64,000 nucleotides of DNA from Bacteroidota bacterium (lineage in GTDB: Bacteria > Bacteroidota > Rhodothermia > Rhodothermales > UBA10348): contig JADFHF010000001.1 in the NCBI GenBank assembly GCA_022567305.1, positions 149,381 through 213,380 on the forward strand, in the 5' to 3' direction. Positions 42,999-52,417 of this stretch are shown here, one piece after another. The notes beneath the pieces are model-generated. The model was given only the letters and a program-made list of their open reading frames with translations, ran no database searches and had not been told where the DNA came from. A program made the position numbers and the translations under genes. Position 1 is the stretch's first letter. Each line of letters starts with the position of its first letter.

Positions 42999-43559
42999 TT
43001 AGGGTTGCTCGAGCATATACGTAAAGTATGTCGCGGGATGTCCTTCTTTAACGAAGCGATCACCTTGTCCCCAGGCGCCCTCTTCTTCTTCTAAAGTGTT
43101 TACCATACCGGCGTGTGCCGCTACTACCACCTCGGATCCCGGATTGACACTGAGAGAATCTAAAGCGATCGAATACATCTGCTCTGTAGATCCAGAGGTA
43201 TGTGTGGATTTGTAGTCGAAATGACCGAGCCCCGGGATCCCTGGTCCTACTCTGGGAATTTCTTCCAAGGAAGATGTAACTGCCAAATGCGTCTCCGTTA
43301 GAAACCAGCCTTCTTCCGTCTGGAAGTGTACATTTAGAAAGTCTTGGGTGTTACTCAAACAGACTTCTCCGACACTTAATGCTTGAGGTGTTACCAATTC
43401 CACGCAAAGTTTGCTGCGATTCCGCGTTAGCTCGTTAATTGCTTCGTCGAGAGAACGGGGAATAAGGGTTTGGGAATGGTCATTTATCTCGTAGACAGCA
43501 CTCGAAAACACCAACAAGATCAACACCGCCAGCGAATAATGTACAACTTTGAAGTTCAT
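42999..43559 (-). CDS. Secreted or membrane-anchored protein of unknown function
   Basis: A 186-residue protein with one N-terminal hydrophobic segment (VVHYSLAVLILLVFSSAVY), read as an uncleaved anchor or a signal peptide. No named family is recognised. The mature part has RSKLCVELVTPQALSVGEVC with two cysteines that could form a disulfide, FLNVHFQTEEGWFLTETHLA, and a C-terminal EEEGAWGQGDRFVKEGHPAT followed by YFTYMLEQP. The GWFLTETH and AWGQG-F segments are reminiscent of exported beta-sandwich domains found with collagen-like or PEP-CTERM-type surface proteins. It lies 95 nt upstream of RTX gene 1 on the same strand and could be co-transcribed with it. Confidence 0.7.
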   Translation of the reverse strand: MNFKVVHYSLAVLILLVFSSAVYEINDHSQTLIPRSLDEAINELTRNRSKLCVELVTPQALSVGEVCLSNTQDFLNVHFQTEEGWFLTETHLAVTSSLEEIPRVGPGIPGLGHFDYKSTHTSGSTEQMYSIALDSLSVNPGSEVVVAAHAGMVNTLEEEEGAWGQGDRFVKEGHPATYFTYMLEQP

Positions 43560-43651
43560 GAGCTCATTTCGTTGTTCGTTTCAAATTTACCGCAATGTAA
43601 GTAGTCGTCTGATCCTAAAGGTCCATCTTGCATCCGAATCGAAAGTACGGA

Positions 43652-43740
43652 TTGTCTATCGTGGTTGAATTGCCTATTATCTTAATGGGATAGTTTGCAT
43701 CTGAAGCTCTCTTGCGAGCATAACCCCTTGGGGGGCAACC
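43652..43740 (+). promoter_or_regulatory. Conserved 89-nt leader upstream of DUF1800 gene B
   Basis: The counterpart of 38360-38448, gap-free with four substitutions, one of which creates TAG in the frame that is open in copy A. The GCTC/GAGC arms and the CCCCTTGGGG element are unchanged; one base in the G-run differs (GGGGGG here). This shows that conservation is of nucleic acid, not of an upstream peptide. Confidence 0.6.
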
Positions 43741-45570
43741 ATGATTCGAGAATATCGTTCGTATCGTCGTCTGTACGTTTCCTCTGCCCTTCTCGTCAGT
43801 CTGTCGATTTCCTTGCCGCTGGGAATAACTCCCGTAACCGTGGCTGCTCAGGACCAACTTAGCGAATCTGATCAAATCATTCACGTGCTCAACCGGTTGG
43901 CCTACGGCCCGAGACCTGGCGATATTGAGCGCGTCAAGACGATGGGTATTCCGGCCTACATCGAAGAGCAACTCTACCCAGAGACGATTCCAGACGCACG
44001 CGCAGATGATATAATTAACGACTTCTGGATCGTAGGGAAAAATTTCCGCGAACTAGCCGACTATGATCGTCCGGCTGTTGCAGGGGCAGTTCGCCGGCGA
44101 CAAAATGTACAGCAAAGAGCTGAACATATTGATCAGTGGGTGGCCAGCGAATCGTCCAGATATCAATCGGATCAATCAGATCGAGCGCTGGCTGCGCGAC
44201 GGAGCGTGTTAAATTCTCAAATCTCTGGCAGAGTAACCCGATTAAATCGACCGCCTGGAGACGGAGAACTTGCTAACGTTCGACTCCTGCGTGCTGTTTA
44301 TAGCGAACGGCAACTTCTAGAAATAATGGTGGACTTCTGGGTCAATCACTTCAATATCTTTGTAGGAGATTTATTTCTGGGAACGGATTACACTCAAGCC
44401 GTCATTCGACCGAACGCCCTCGGCAAGTTCGAAGATTTGCTAATTGCGACCGCTACGCACCCGGCCATGATGTATTACCTCGACAATTGGTTGAGCTCCG
44501 CCCCGGAAGAGATCGTACAAAAGAGATTAGCTGCAGGACACGAAGTTTATCCCGGCAGTTCTGGGCGGCGCGCATTGGCCATGCGAACCCGCCAAGAGTA
44601 CTTCGATCAGGCAAGTGGCTTGAACGAAAATTATGGTCGCGAACTCATGGAGCTTCATACCCTCGGTGTAGACGGCGGCTACACGCAAGAGGACGTGATT
44701 CAAGTTGCCAAAAGTTTTACCGGCTGGACGGTTACGAGCGTTAAAGAAGGCGCTCCAGACGGCCATTTTGTATTTGACCCGCTAATCCATGAAGACGGTG
44801 ACAAAGTCGTTCTTGGAGAGACGATTTCGTCGGGCGGAATGGATGAAGGATTACAGATACTCAAGATGCTTGCCCGCCATCCTTCTACGGCGCGTTTCGT
44901 ATCCACGAAACTGGTTCGCCGCTTCGTGGCTGATGATCCTCCTGCCACCGTGGTCGATGCTGCCAGTCGTGCCTTCACAGAGAGCGGCGGTGATATACGA
45001 GAAGTACTTAGGGCAATCTTTTCGTCTCCTGAATTTTTTTCTCCGGAGCACTATTTGGGAAAGATGAAAAAGCCTCTTGAAGTCGTCGTAAGTGCTCTCC
45101 GTACAGTGAGTGCAGAAATTGAACCCGGGTTGGGTGCGCCCATGAATTATCTCAATCAAACACTTAACCAAATGGGCGAACGTCTCTATCGACATCTTGC
45201 TCCCGATGGATACCCAGACGTCGCATCTGCCTGGATCAGTACCAACACGCTATTCAAGCGAATGGACTTTGCAATCGTTCTACCCACCGGGAACATTCCA
45301 GGCGTCACCGTCGATATTGACGCCGCTCACGCGCTATTTCAGCAACTCGAATTCCCGAATCCAACGTCGGGTCAATTAGCCGGTGTGCAATCCATCGCTC
45401 AGCAGATGTCGGAAAATATGATGGCAAATGAGATGGAGGATGGTTCGGGGATGGCTCAAAATGACATGATGCAAAAATCGGAGCCGTCTTCGATCGGACA
45501 AGAGATTACAGATGCGGGAGTACTGGCTACCGTTGTCGCATTGGGTTCTCCTCGCTTTCAGAAACGATAA
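43741..45570 (+). CDS. Secreted DUF1800 protein B
   Basis: A 609-residue exported DUF1800 protein, paralogue of 38449-40266. The signal region is LLVSLSISLPLGITPVTVAA. Conserved blocks include IHVLNRLAYGPRPGDIERVK, SERQLLEIMVDFWVNHFNIF, ENYGRELMELHTLGVDGGY with TQEDVIQVAKSFTGW, and YRHLAPDGYPDVASAWIST. Residues at about 95-160 differ strongly from copy A while the flanks are nearly identical, a mosaic pattern. It is followed after 58 nt by the DUF1501 gene, the usual partner of this family, so this copy is probably the complete, ancestral pair. The C-terminal tail is rich in methionine and glutamine (MMANEMEDGSGMAQNDMMQ). Confidence 0.93.
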   Translation: MIREYRSYRRLYVSSALLVSLSISLPLGITPVTVAAQDQLSESDQIIHVLNRLAYGPRPGDIERVKTMGIPAYIEEQLYPETIPDARADDIINDFWIVGKNFRELADYDRPAVAGAVRRRQNVQQRAEHIDQWVASESSRYQSDQSDRALAARRSVLNSQISGRVTRLNRPPGDGELANVRLLRAVYSERQLLEIMVDFWVNHFNIFVGDLFLGTDYTQAVIRPNALGKFEDLLIATATHPAMMYYLDNWLSSAPEEIVQKRLAAGHEVYPGSSGRRALAMRTRQEYFDQASGLNENYGRELMELHTLGVDGGYTQEDVIQVAKSFTGWTVTSVKEGAPDGHFVFDPLIHEDGDKVVLGETISSGGMDEGLQILKMLARHPSTARFVSTKLVRRFVADDPPATVVDAASRAFTESGGDIREVLRAIFSSPEFFSPEHYLGKMKKPLEVVVSALRTVSAEIEPGLGAPMNYLNQTLNQMGERLYRHLAPDGYPDVASAWISTNTLFKRMDFAIVLPTGNIPGVTVDIDAAHALFQQLEFPNPTSGQLAGVQSIAQQMSENMMANEMEDGSGMAQNDMMQKSEPSSIGQEITDAGVLATVVALGSPRFQKR

Positions 45571-45628
45571 TTGGCTCACGTAAAAAGGTTCAACCCACTC
45601 CTACGTAGCACCAAACACGTATAGACCC

Positions 45629-46876
45629 ATGAACTCACGACGAATTTTTTTAAGGGACGGTGGAATTGCCGTGCTGGGACTCAGCCTCGTTCCCGGTTTT
45701 GTCTACCGGGCTGCAATGGCTACAAAATCGAAGTTAGGTCGAAAAAAGACCCTCATTACGATTTTTCAGAGAGGTGGTGCTGACGGACTTAATCTTGTCG
45801 TGCCGTTTGGAGATAAAGATTACTATCTGCATCGGCCCTCAATAGGAATTCGCGCCCCCTCAAGTGAAGGGACATCGGCGATCGATCTGGATGGATTCTT
45901 CGGCCTTCACCCTTCTATGGAATCACTCCTACCGATCTATAACGCGGGTGATCTCGCCATCATCCACGCGACCGGATCTCCACATCCGACGCGCTCGCAT
46001 TTTCAAGCACAGGAATACATGGAGTCCGCTGTTCCCGGAGATAAATCGATCGACGATGGTTGGCTGAATAGATATCTCGTCCAGAATCCTGATCCGGCGT
46101 CAACGACGTTCAGGGGAGTTTCTCTGGGTCCCGTTTTACCTCGAGCACTGACCGGATCGGCGCCTGCCCTCGCGTTGGGAAATATGACATCGTCCGAAAT
46201 GACGTCGGACACACGGGAGATGTACAAGACGCTCTATGATGAAGAGTCAGATGCTTTACTCTCGGGCACCGCGCATGAATTATTCGAGGCTATGGATCAA
46301 TTGAAAGAATTGAATCCTCAAGGGTACGAGCCATCGAACGGAGCTAAATATCCGACGCAGGGTCAGCAGCAGTTTCCGTTTGCAAGAAACATGAGCCAGG
46401 TAGCTCAACTTATCAAAGCAGATCTCGGTCTTGAACTGGCTTTTGTAGATAGTAACGATGGCTGGGACACGCACCAGAATCAGGAGGGTAGATTCCCTCA
46501 ACTTCTTACCCGTTTTAGCCAAACATTGGCCGCCTTCTATGAAGACCTCGGAGATCGCATGGAGGACGTCTTGATTCTGACCATGTCAGAATTTGGTCGA
46601 ACGGCACGCGAGAATGGTAACGCGGGAACGGATCACGGCAAAGCAACGGTCATGTTCTTGATCGGCGGTTCAATCCAGGGAGGTAAGGTTTATGGCGAAT
46701 GGCCTGGACTCGCCCCCGAAGTTCTAAACGAAAATCGAGACCTGGCTATGACTACCGATTTCAGGGATGTATTTGCTGAGGTGTTGGTCAACTTCCTGGA
46801 ATGCGAAAATCCCGATGCCGTCTTTCCAGATCTAGTACTTGATCCTGCGCGATTCAAAGGAATTGTAGGGGTATAA
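45629..46876 (+). CDS. DUF1501 family protein, probably Tat-exported
   Basis: A 415-residue protein of the DUF1501 family, related to the alkaline-phosphatase/sulfatase fold. The N-terminus SRRIFLRDGGIAVLGLSLVP carries a twin-arginine-like motif and a hydrophobic core. Core features are LITIFQRGGADGLNLVVPFG, FFGLHPSMESLLPIYNAGDL, IHATGSPHPTRSHFQAQEYM, FVDSNDGWDTHQNQ and ILTMSEFGRTARENGNAGTD followed by HGKATVMFLIGG. The last block has the conserved histidine and aspartate expected at a metal site. It is the downstream partner of DUF1800 gene B. The biochemical role of these pairs is not established. Confidence 0.93.
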   Translation: MNSRRIFLRDGGIAVLGLSLVPGFVYRAAMATKSKLGRKKTLITIFQRGGADGLNLVVPFGDKDYYLHRPSIGIRAPSSEGTSAIDLDGFFGLHPSMESLLPIYNAGDLAIIHATGSPHPTRSHFQAQEYMESAVPGDKSIDDGWLNRYLVQNPDPASTTFRGVSLGPVLPRALTGSAPALALGNMTSSEMTSDTREMYKTLYDEESDALLSGTAHELFEAMDQLKELNPQGYEPSNGAKYPTQGQQQFPFARNMSQVAQLIKADLGLELAFVDSNDGWDTHQNQEGRFPQLLTRFSQTLAAFYEDLGDRMEDVLILTMSEFGRTARENGNAGTDHGKATVMFLIGGSIQGGKVYGEWPGLAPEVLNENRDLAMTTDFRDVFAEVLVNFLECENPDAVFPDLVLDPARFKGIVGV

Positions 46877-46968
46877 TCACTCTCAGAATTTGTTAGCCAG
46901 ACACTTCCGCAATTCTCGGATTTATGCCCGTTCAGCGTTATCCTAGACTATTGGACTGTTACCCACCG

Positions 46969-47008
46969 TTTGCAAGCCCTCCGGATTCCCCACTTCCAGG
47001 CTTGCAAA
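46969..47008. promoter_or_regulatory. 10-bp perfect inverted repeat before the flippase-like gene
   Basis: TTTGCAAGCC (46969-46978) is matched exactly by GGCTTGCAAA (46999-47008) across a 20-nt pyrimidine-rich loop. It starts 92 nt after the DUF1501 stop and ends 34 nt before the next start. No T-run follows, so a regulator site or mRNA leader hairpin is favoured over a terminator. Confidence 0.45.
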
Positions 47009-47042
47009 TAGCCAAATCAAGAACAGTAACCAGAAGACGTAT

Positions 47043-48146
47043 ATGCTCGACCGGGACTTGGTCGTTAACCGATCTTATGCTGCAAACATAGTCGGTGGCT
47101 TTTGCCTCTCTTACCTGGTTGGGCTCGTTCTTCTGGTATCGTTGGTCTACTCCGCCGGCATTTGGATGGTGCTCGCCAACAGTCGCTTTCTTGATTTTCT
47201 AATCCGCGTCGGGGTCATCCAATACCACGATAAGGGATCCGGGTGGGTTGAAGGGGTTGCCGATTCTACATTCTATTATCAGAGCCAGCTACCCATTGAT
47301 TGGCTGCTGATTCTGGTAGCTGCTGGAATTTTCCTCCTTTTTTGGGGAATCAAGGCTGTTCAGTTTCACGGAGTTGCCAGGCATTACGGAATTGGCGGTA
47401 CGATGGGTGACCACGGTCGTGCTTACTTATATGGTCTTGGAATCAATCGTCTGTTTCCATTTCGAATTGGTGAAGTCGCAACCGTGGCCGTTTTGAGCGG
47501 TCAGGGAGCGCCCGAGAATCGTGCTTCAGCGGCCGTTTTCGCAAGCGAGCTGTTCACTTTATTTGAGATCGCAATCTTCGCTTTTATTGGGCTTCTATTG
47601 ATGGGCTGGACGCCTTGGCTGTCGCAGGTTTTCTGGTCGCTGGTTATTCTTTCCGTTCTCTACCTCTGGATGCGCAATAGCGGTCCAAATGTGATTTCGC
47701 ATCCAGCACGAGAGTGGAGAAAGAGAGCGCGATCCACCATACGAACTTTCACGAAAAAACCGGGCATACTGGTCCGTCTCAGCATCTTATCAGTCATTGC
47801 GTTTGGATTAGAGGATATTGCCGCGTACGTCATCGCGAATGCATTTCTCATCGGAGTTGATTTCTCGGTACTACTGATGGGTATCGTGGGATCGTACATG
47901 GCGAGGCTTATTCCTCTCTCTCCTGGCGGGGTGGGCCAATTCGAATGGGGGTTTGCAGCCGCTCTTTATCTCGGTGGTGTCGGTCTCCCAGAGGCAGCCA
48001 CGATCGCGATCCTTGATAATCTTATACGATATGTCGTTGGCACGTTCACACTGGGCTCTATTTTGCTCTGGTATGGAGTAGAGACAGACCTTCGGTCCGT
48101 ATTCTCGGTATTCACTCGATCGAGAGGCTCGGTCGCGCAACTTTGA
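47043..48146 (+). CDS. Flippase-like membrane protein (LPG synthase TM / UPF0104 type)
   Basis: A 367-residue integral membrane protein of the lysylphosphatidylglycerol synthase transmembrane family (UPF0104, AglD-like), whose members are thought to move lipid-linked molecules or take part in cell-envelope glycosylation. Eight or so helices are visible. Hallmarks are the re-entrant segment LYGLGINRLFPFRIGEVATV, then RASAAVFASELFTLFEIAIF, and the late PLSPGGVGQFEWGFAAALYL followed by GGVGLPEAATIAILDNLIRY. The usual synthetase domain is absent, as in most stand-alone members. It starts 36 nt upstream of the UPF0182 gene and is probably in one operon with it and the permease at 51052. Confidence 0.88.
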   Translation: MLDRDLVVNRSYAANIVGGFCLSYLVGLVLLVSLVYSAGIWMVLANSRFLDFLIRVGVIQYHDKGSGWVEGVADSTFYYQSQLPIDWLLILVAAGIFLLFWGIKAVQFHGVARHYGIGGTMGDHGRAYLYGLGINRLFPFRIGEVATVAVLSGQGAPENRASAAVFASELFTLFEIAIFAFIGLLLMGWTPWLSQVFWSLVILSVLYLWMRNSGPNVISHPAREWRKRARSTIRTFTKKPGILVRLSILSVIAFGLEDIAAYVIANAFLIGVDFSVLLMGIVGSYMARLIPLSPGGVGQFEWGFAAALYLGGVGLPEAATIAILDNLIRYVVGTFTLGSILLWYGVETDLRSVFSVFTRSRGSVAQL

Positions 48147-48181
48147 TTTGGAACACGGGATAAAAGCTTAGTTCACGAACG

Positions 48182-50974
48182 ATGGAACATCCGGGAGCGT
48201 CACAAGCATACGATTCGGAAGCAAACAACGTGGTCATTCCGGCTATCGACTTGCCCCGGCTACCGTCTGCCTACCGACTGTGGTCTAGAGGAATAATCCT
48301 TTCGTTCGTTCTGTTATTTCTTTTTTTGTTAGACCAACTCTCGATTCTGCTTGCGCATTTTTGGTTTATGGGGCGCCTGAATTTCGAAGCCGTCTTCTGG
48401 ACAAACTTTCGGACCGGTGCCGCACTTTTCCTCATTGCATTTATTGCTTTCGCGTCTGCAATTATCGTCCCGGCTCTAGCGCACCAAATTAAGTCTGGTG
48501 CCCGCCGCATGTTCATCTCGCTCGGAATATTTACCGGATTCGTGGCTGGGTATATTCTCTCTCTTCACTTTGCCGATTATTTAATGTTGCTGGGAGGACA
48601 AGATTTTGGCGAAACCGATCCCGTTTTTGGGCGCGATATCGGATTTTTCGTTTTTACACTTCCTACACTGTGGATCACGTGGACCGTCGTTCTTTCGGCC
48701 TTACTCTGCTCGCTCTTCTCTTCTTTGGCCGCGGCATTTATCTCGCGTCTTCGGAGCTCTGATACACCGGGGCTTCCTCGACTGGGTGTACTGGTCGGGA
48801 TTCTCTCCACTCGAATTACGGTGGGTGTACTGATCGCGATCGGCATCGTACTGGCCGCGGGAGCCCGCCTGAGCCGATATTCTCTCCTGATCAAAGACAA
48901 TTCTGAAGCTGCGGTCTACAACGGAGCAACGTACATCGACGTTACAGGATTTTTTTCGACGCTCACCTACATCCATATCAGCGCATTCGGAGTACTCGGA
49001 TTGACGGGAGGTATCGTTTTTCTGCTCAATCGATTGCGACGGGCGTTACCGAATGGACCGTCGTCCGATGAGTGGAAACCACTGGCACGCAGAGCCGCGT
49101 TGCTCATTCTAATGCCAGTCGTGCTCGATTTCGGGTTTATGGCAGCCGTAACCGTTCGTGACGTCACGATGGTTAAGCCGAACGAGCCGATCATTCAACT
49201 TCCGTACATCAAGAAGCATATCGACGCAACAATGGCTGCATACGATCTTGATTCCCTCGATGTAGTAACGCTTGTGCCAAATGGCGATGACGACCCGATC
49301 CCATCAATTGACCTCCTTTTACTTAGTCCAACCCTCAGGAACGCACCACTCTGGCCCGGTTTCGCGAGTTACCTCGAGCGGCTGATAGATCCTCAGCACG
49401 CTGAACGAGTTCTCCAGACCGGCGGAGACAAAACCGTCTATGCACCCGTTCTCGAGATTTTCCAACAACAGCAAAGACTACGGACATACTATGATTTTCT
49501 GGACGTTGACGCCGTCCGGTATTTTATCGATGGCGAGCCTCGGATGATGGTTAGTGCCGTGCGGGAAATCCCACTGCGCGAACCCCAGGAGTGGCTCGCC
49601 TGGTGGGGCCAGCGGTTCATCCTTTTCACGCACGGGTACGGTCTCGTCATGGCCGAGACGAACGGGTTGACGTCCGAAGGTGGACCTGTATATACATCGA
49701 GTGGCGTTCCCGCAACTTCAGATCTTCCGATCCTCAAAACGACCAATCAAAGGGTCTATTACGGAGAGGGAGCGGCTACCATGGCTTATACGAATGTCCT
49801 GGGTATGAAGGAATTTGATTTTCCGACCGACGAAGGCCGCGCGGAAACGATCCTGGATCCGGATATCAATTCTGGGATTCAATTGAACTCTCTGCTCAAG
49901 CGCCTCGTTTTCGGATGGAGAAGCCGACAATTTTTTGACATCGTCTTCAGCAAGCTCATCAGCCGTGAAACCAGGGTGCACTATCGAAGGACTCCACTGG
50001 AGCGAGCGGAATGGATTGCTCCGTTCCTCTATTATGATACGGATCCATACGCGGTCACCATAAACGAGGAAATCGTATGGCTGGTCAACGCCTTCACGAG
50101 CACCGATCGTTATCCTTATTCAAAGCGGGAATGGCTGGGTGACAAGTCGGACGAACGCTCGCCTTTCCCCCGTCCGCACCGGCTCGCAAATTACGTACGT
50201 GATGCCGTCAAGATATCTGTAAATGCTTACACAGGAGAGGTTCGCTTCTTCCAGATTTCTGATGATCCCATCGCTAAAACCTGGGCACTCATCTACCCAA
50301 GTTTGTTCTCACCAGAAGAAGAAATGCCGGCAGAAATCCGTGCGCACCTTCAGTATCCGGTACAGCTATTTCATATTCAGTTCGATGACATTTACAAGCT
50401 ATATCATATGACGGATCCGATGACATTTTTCAATATGGAAGATGTTTGGGATGACGCAGATGAGGTTCTGGGACCGGTCTTAGATCAAGGGAAGGCCATC
50501 ACATTTTCAATCGAACCCTATCACTGGATTGCTGAAGCAGGAGAATTACTCAAGGGAGCGAACCACCCCTCGCAATTCGCTTTGGCGATGGTGTTCACCA
50601 ACGAAAAGGCCGTCAACCTGAGAGCTATTCCAATCGTCTTCCAGGACGGGCCAGATTACGGTAGAATTGTTGTCCTCCAGGTACCAAAAGGCCATTATTA
50701 CTTAGGTCCCGAACAAGCCGATGCTGCCATCGACCAGGAGCCATTGATCTCTCAGCAGATTATGTTGTGGAATCGACGAGGATCTGACGTCATACGGGGT
50801 CATACGACGACATTGGTCATCGGCAACGAGGTCATATATGTCGAACCTATTTTCCTTCGCTCTCAGCAGAACGCCGTCACTCAACTCAAGCGCGTGGTGG
50901 TCGTCTTTCGTGGTCGAGCACGAATGGGTCGGACACTGGAAGAAGCCCTTCGTCTAGCAATCAGACCAGAATAG
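48182..50974 (+). CDS. UPF0182 family membrane protein
   Basis: A 930-residue member of UPF0182 (COG1615), a family of large membrane proteins of unknown function. Seven hydrophobic segments occupy the first 320 residues, starting with LFLFLLDQLSILLAHFWF, and a long extracytoplasmic part follows. Family signatures are LPYIKKHIDATMAAYDLDSL, YGEGAATMAYTN, DFPTDEGRAETI and, near residue 760, YPVQLFHIQFDDIYKLYHMT followed by DPMTFFNMEDVW. The C-terminus has VFTNEKAVNLRAIPIVFQDG and QQIMLWNRRGSDVIRGHTTT. The length is normal. Position between a flippase-like gene and a permease gene suggests an envelope process, but that is guilt by association only. Confidence 0.93.
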   Translation: MEHPGASQAYDSEANNVVIPAIDLPRLPSAYRLWSRGIILSFVLLFLFLLDQLSILLAHFWFMGRLNFEAVFWTNFRTGAALFLIAFIAFASAIIVPALAHQIKSGARRMFISLGIFTGFVAGYILSLHFADYLMLLGGQDFGETDPVFGRDIGFFVFTLPTLWITWTVVLSALLCSLFSSLAAAFISRLRSSDTPGLPRLGVLVGILSTRITVGVLIAIGIVLAAGARLSRYSLLIKDNSEAAVYNGATYIDVTGFFSTLTYIHISAFGVLGLTGGIVFLLNRLRRALPNGPSSDEWKPLARRAALLILMPVVLDFGFMAAVTVRDVTMVKPNEPIIQLPYIKKHIDATMAAYDLDSLDVVTLVPNGDDDPIPSIDLLLLSPTLRNAPLWPGFASYLERLIDPQHAERVLQTGGDKTVYAPVLEIFQQQQRLRTYYDFLDVDAVRYFIDGEPRMMVSAVREIPLREPQEWLAWWGQRFILFTHGYGLVMAETNGLTSEGGPVYTSSGVPATSDLPILKTTNQRVYYGEGAATMAYTNVLGMKEFDFPTDEGRAETILDPDINSGIQLNSLLKRLVFGWRSRQFFDIVFSKLISRETRVHYRRTPLERAEWIAPFLYYDTDPYAVTINEEIVWLVNAFTSTDRYPYSKREWLGDKSDERSPFPRPHRLANYVRDAVKISVNAYTGEVRFFQISDDPIAKTWALIYPSLFSPEEEMPAEIRAHLQYPVQLFHIQFDDIYKLYHMTDPMTFFNMEDVWDDADEVLGPVLDQGKAITFSIEPYHWIAEAGELLKGANHPSQFALAMVFTNEKAVNLRAIPIVFQDGPDYGRIVVLQVPKGHYYLGPEQADAAIDQEPLISQQIMLWNRRGSDVIRGHTTTLVIGNEVIYVEPIFLRSQQNAVTQLKRVVVVFRGRARMGRTLEEALRLAIRPE

Positions 50975-51051
50975 AGTGCGGCGTCACCAAAGACGCAACC
51001 TTATTCGCTATTCTCCGAGCTTCGTGACCGTTCAATAAGAGGTAGGGTCGA

Positions 51052-52359
51052 GTGGTAACTGTACTGGCTCTTTCAATCTTCATCTTAACGGTAGCTCTTT
51101 CGCTTGGTCGACCCCGGATTGGTCGCTTCAGGGTTCAACCGTCTAGCGCGGCAGTCTTCGGCGCCTTGCTTGTCGTCTTGGTTGGCATTCTGCCATTTTC
51201 CACGATGGTGGCAACGCTTTCATTTATTGCACATCCGATTCTGACGATCGCGAGCTTAATGGTTATTACGATCATTGCCGATCGTAGTGGGATCTTCCGA
51301 ACTCTTGCCTGGAACCTCGCCAGATCGGCTGGTGGAAGCGGTCGGCGTTTATTTACGTATTTATTTTTCTCAGGCACATTTGTCGGTACTCTTTTCACGA
51401 ATGATGCCGCCGTTCTGATATTCACACCCCTGGTTTATCAACTGGTTGAAGAGATAAAGGACGATTCTTGGACGGTCAAAAATAAGATCCCATACTATTT
51501 CGCAGTCCTGTACGTGGCCAATCTCGTGGGTGGACTTGTAATCAGTAATCCCATAAATATTATGGTATCGAGCTGGTTCAGTATTGGTTTCTTGGAATAT
51601 GCCTCGTGGATGATGCTCCCGGCGATCGTAAGCATGCTTGCGACCTACGCGGTGTTACTCTTCATTTTTCGGAACGCGATTCCAGTGAGATATCAGATTC
51701 CCGTTCGATCGCTGGGACTCAGAGTAAAGCCCCAATTTGTAATCATAAGTGCGGTCGTATTAGGCCTTACGCTGATCGGATTCTTCACTGAACAGTTAAC
51801 GGGTATTCCGACATCGTATGTAGCGTCCGCGGGAGCAGTGATGCTTCTAATCCTTAATTCGATTTACACGGACGATTCACCGGTCGTCGTGGTCAGAGAA
51901 GTAGGATGGGACGCGATCCTATTTGTAATCGGGATCTTTCTGGTCACCAATGGGCTTCGGGAGACCGGACTCACTGGAGTACTCGGGACGTTAATTCTTG
52001 GCGTCGTAGACCAGAGCGTGAGTCTTGGAACCTACGTGACAGGAATCGTCGCAGCGGGGGCGTCAGCTCTCATGAATAATCATCCCACTGCCTGGATTAT
52101 GGCGTTGACGCTGGAAGATCTTCCACTAGGAGATATCACGACGAGAACGATGGCCTTCGCAGCATTAATTGGCGGAGACCTTGGCCCAAAAATGCTCCCG
52201 ATCGGCTCGCTTGCCGCTCTAATGTGGTTTCGGATTTTAAGGGCGCGGAGCGTGGAGATCTCTTACTGGCAATACATCAAGCTCGGCGTTCCGGTAACAC
52301 TGATAGCGCTTCTTTTGTCGCTTCTTATGCTGAATCTGGAATACGCGATTGGGGTGTAA
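51052..52359 (+). CDS. Ion-transporter-superfamily permease (ArsB/SLC13-like)
   Basis: A 435-residue membrane protein with about eleven hydrophobic segments, of the ArsB/NhaD/SLC13 fold. Recognisable are the re-entrant loops SGTFVGTLFTNDAAVLIFTP and GASALMNNHPTAWIMALTL, each with a small-residue turn and an Asn-Asp/Asn-Asn pair typical of the fold, and the anion-binding SNPINIMVSSWF. The last helix ends LEYAIGV. Substrates in the superfamily range from arsenite to dicarboxylates and Na+, so I leave it open. The start is GTG 51052, since no ATG lies near and the first helix begins immediately. It follows the UPF0182 gene after 77 nt. Confidence 0.85.
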   Translation: MVTVLALSIFILTVALSLGRPRIGRFRVQPSSAAVFGALLVVLVGILPFSTMVATLSFIAHPILTIASLMVITIIADRSGIFRTLAWNLARSAGGSGRRLFTYLFFSGTFVGTLFTNDAAVLIFTPLVYQLVEEIKDDSWTVKNKIPYYFAVLYVANLVGGLVISNPINIMVSSWFSIGFLEYASWMMLPAIVSMLATYAVLLFIFRNAIPVRYQIPVRSLGLRVKPQFVIISAVVLGLTLIGFFTEQLTGIPTSYVASAGAVMLLILNSIYTDDSPVVVVREVGWDAILFVIGIFLVTNGLRETGLTGVLGTLILGVVDQSVSLGTYVTGIVAAGASALMNNHPTAWIMALTLEDLPLGDITTRTMAFAALIGGDLGPKMLPIGSLAALMWFRILRARSVEISYWQYIKLGVPVTLIALLLSLLMLNLEYAIGV

Positions 52360-52417
52360 CTCCCTGAGCTTTGCATCCGCGTGGATGGCATGAAGGCATA
52401 TGCAGTTCAACCCTGAG

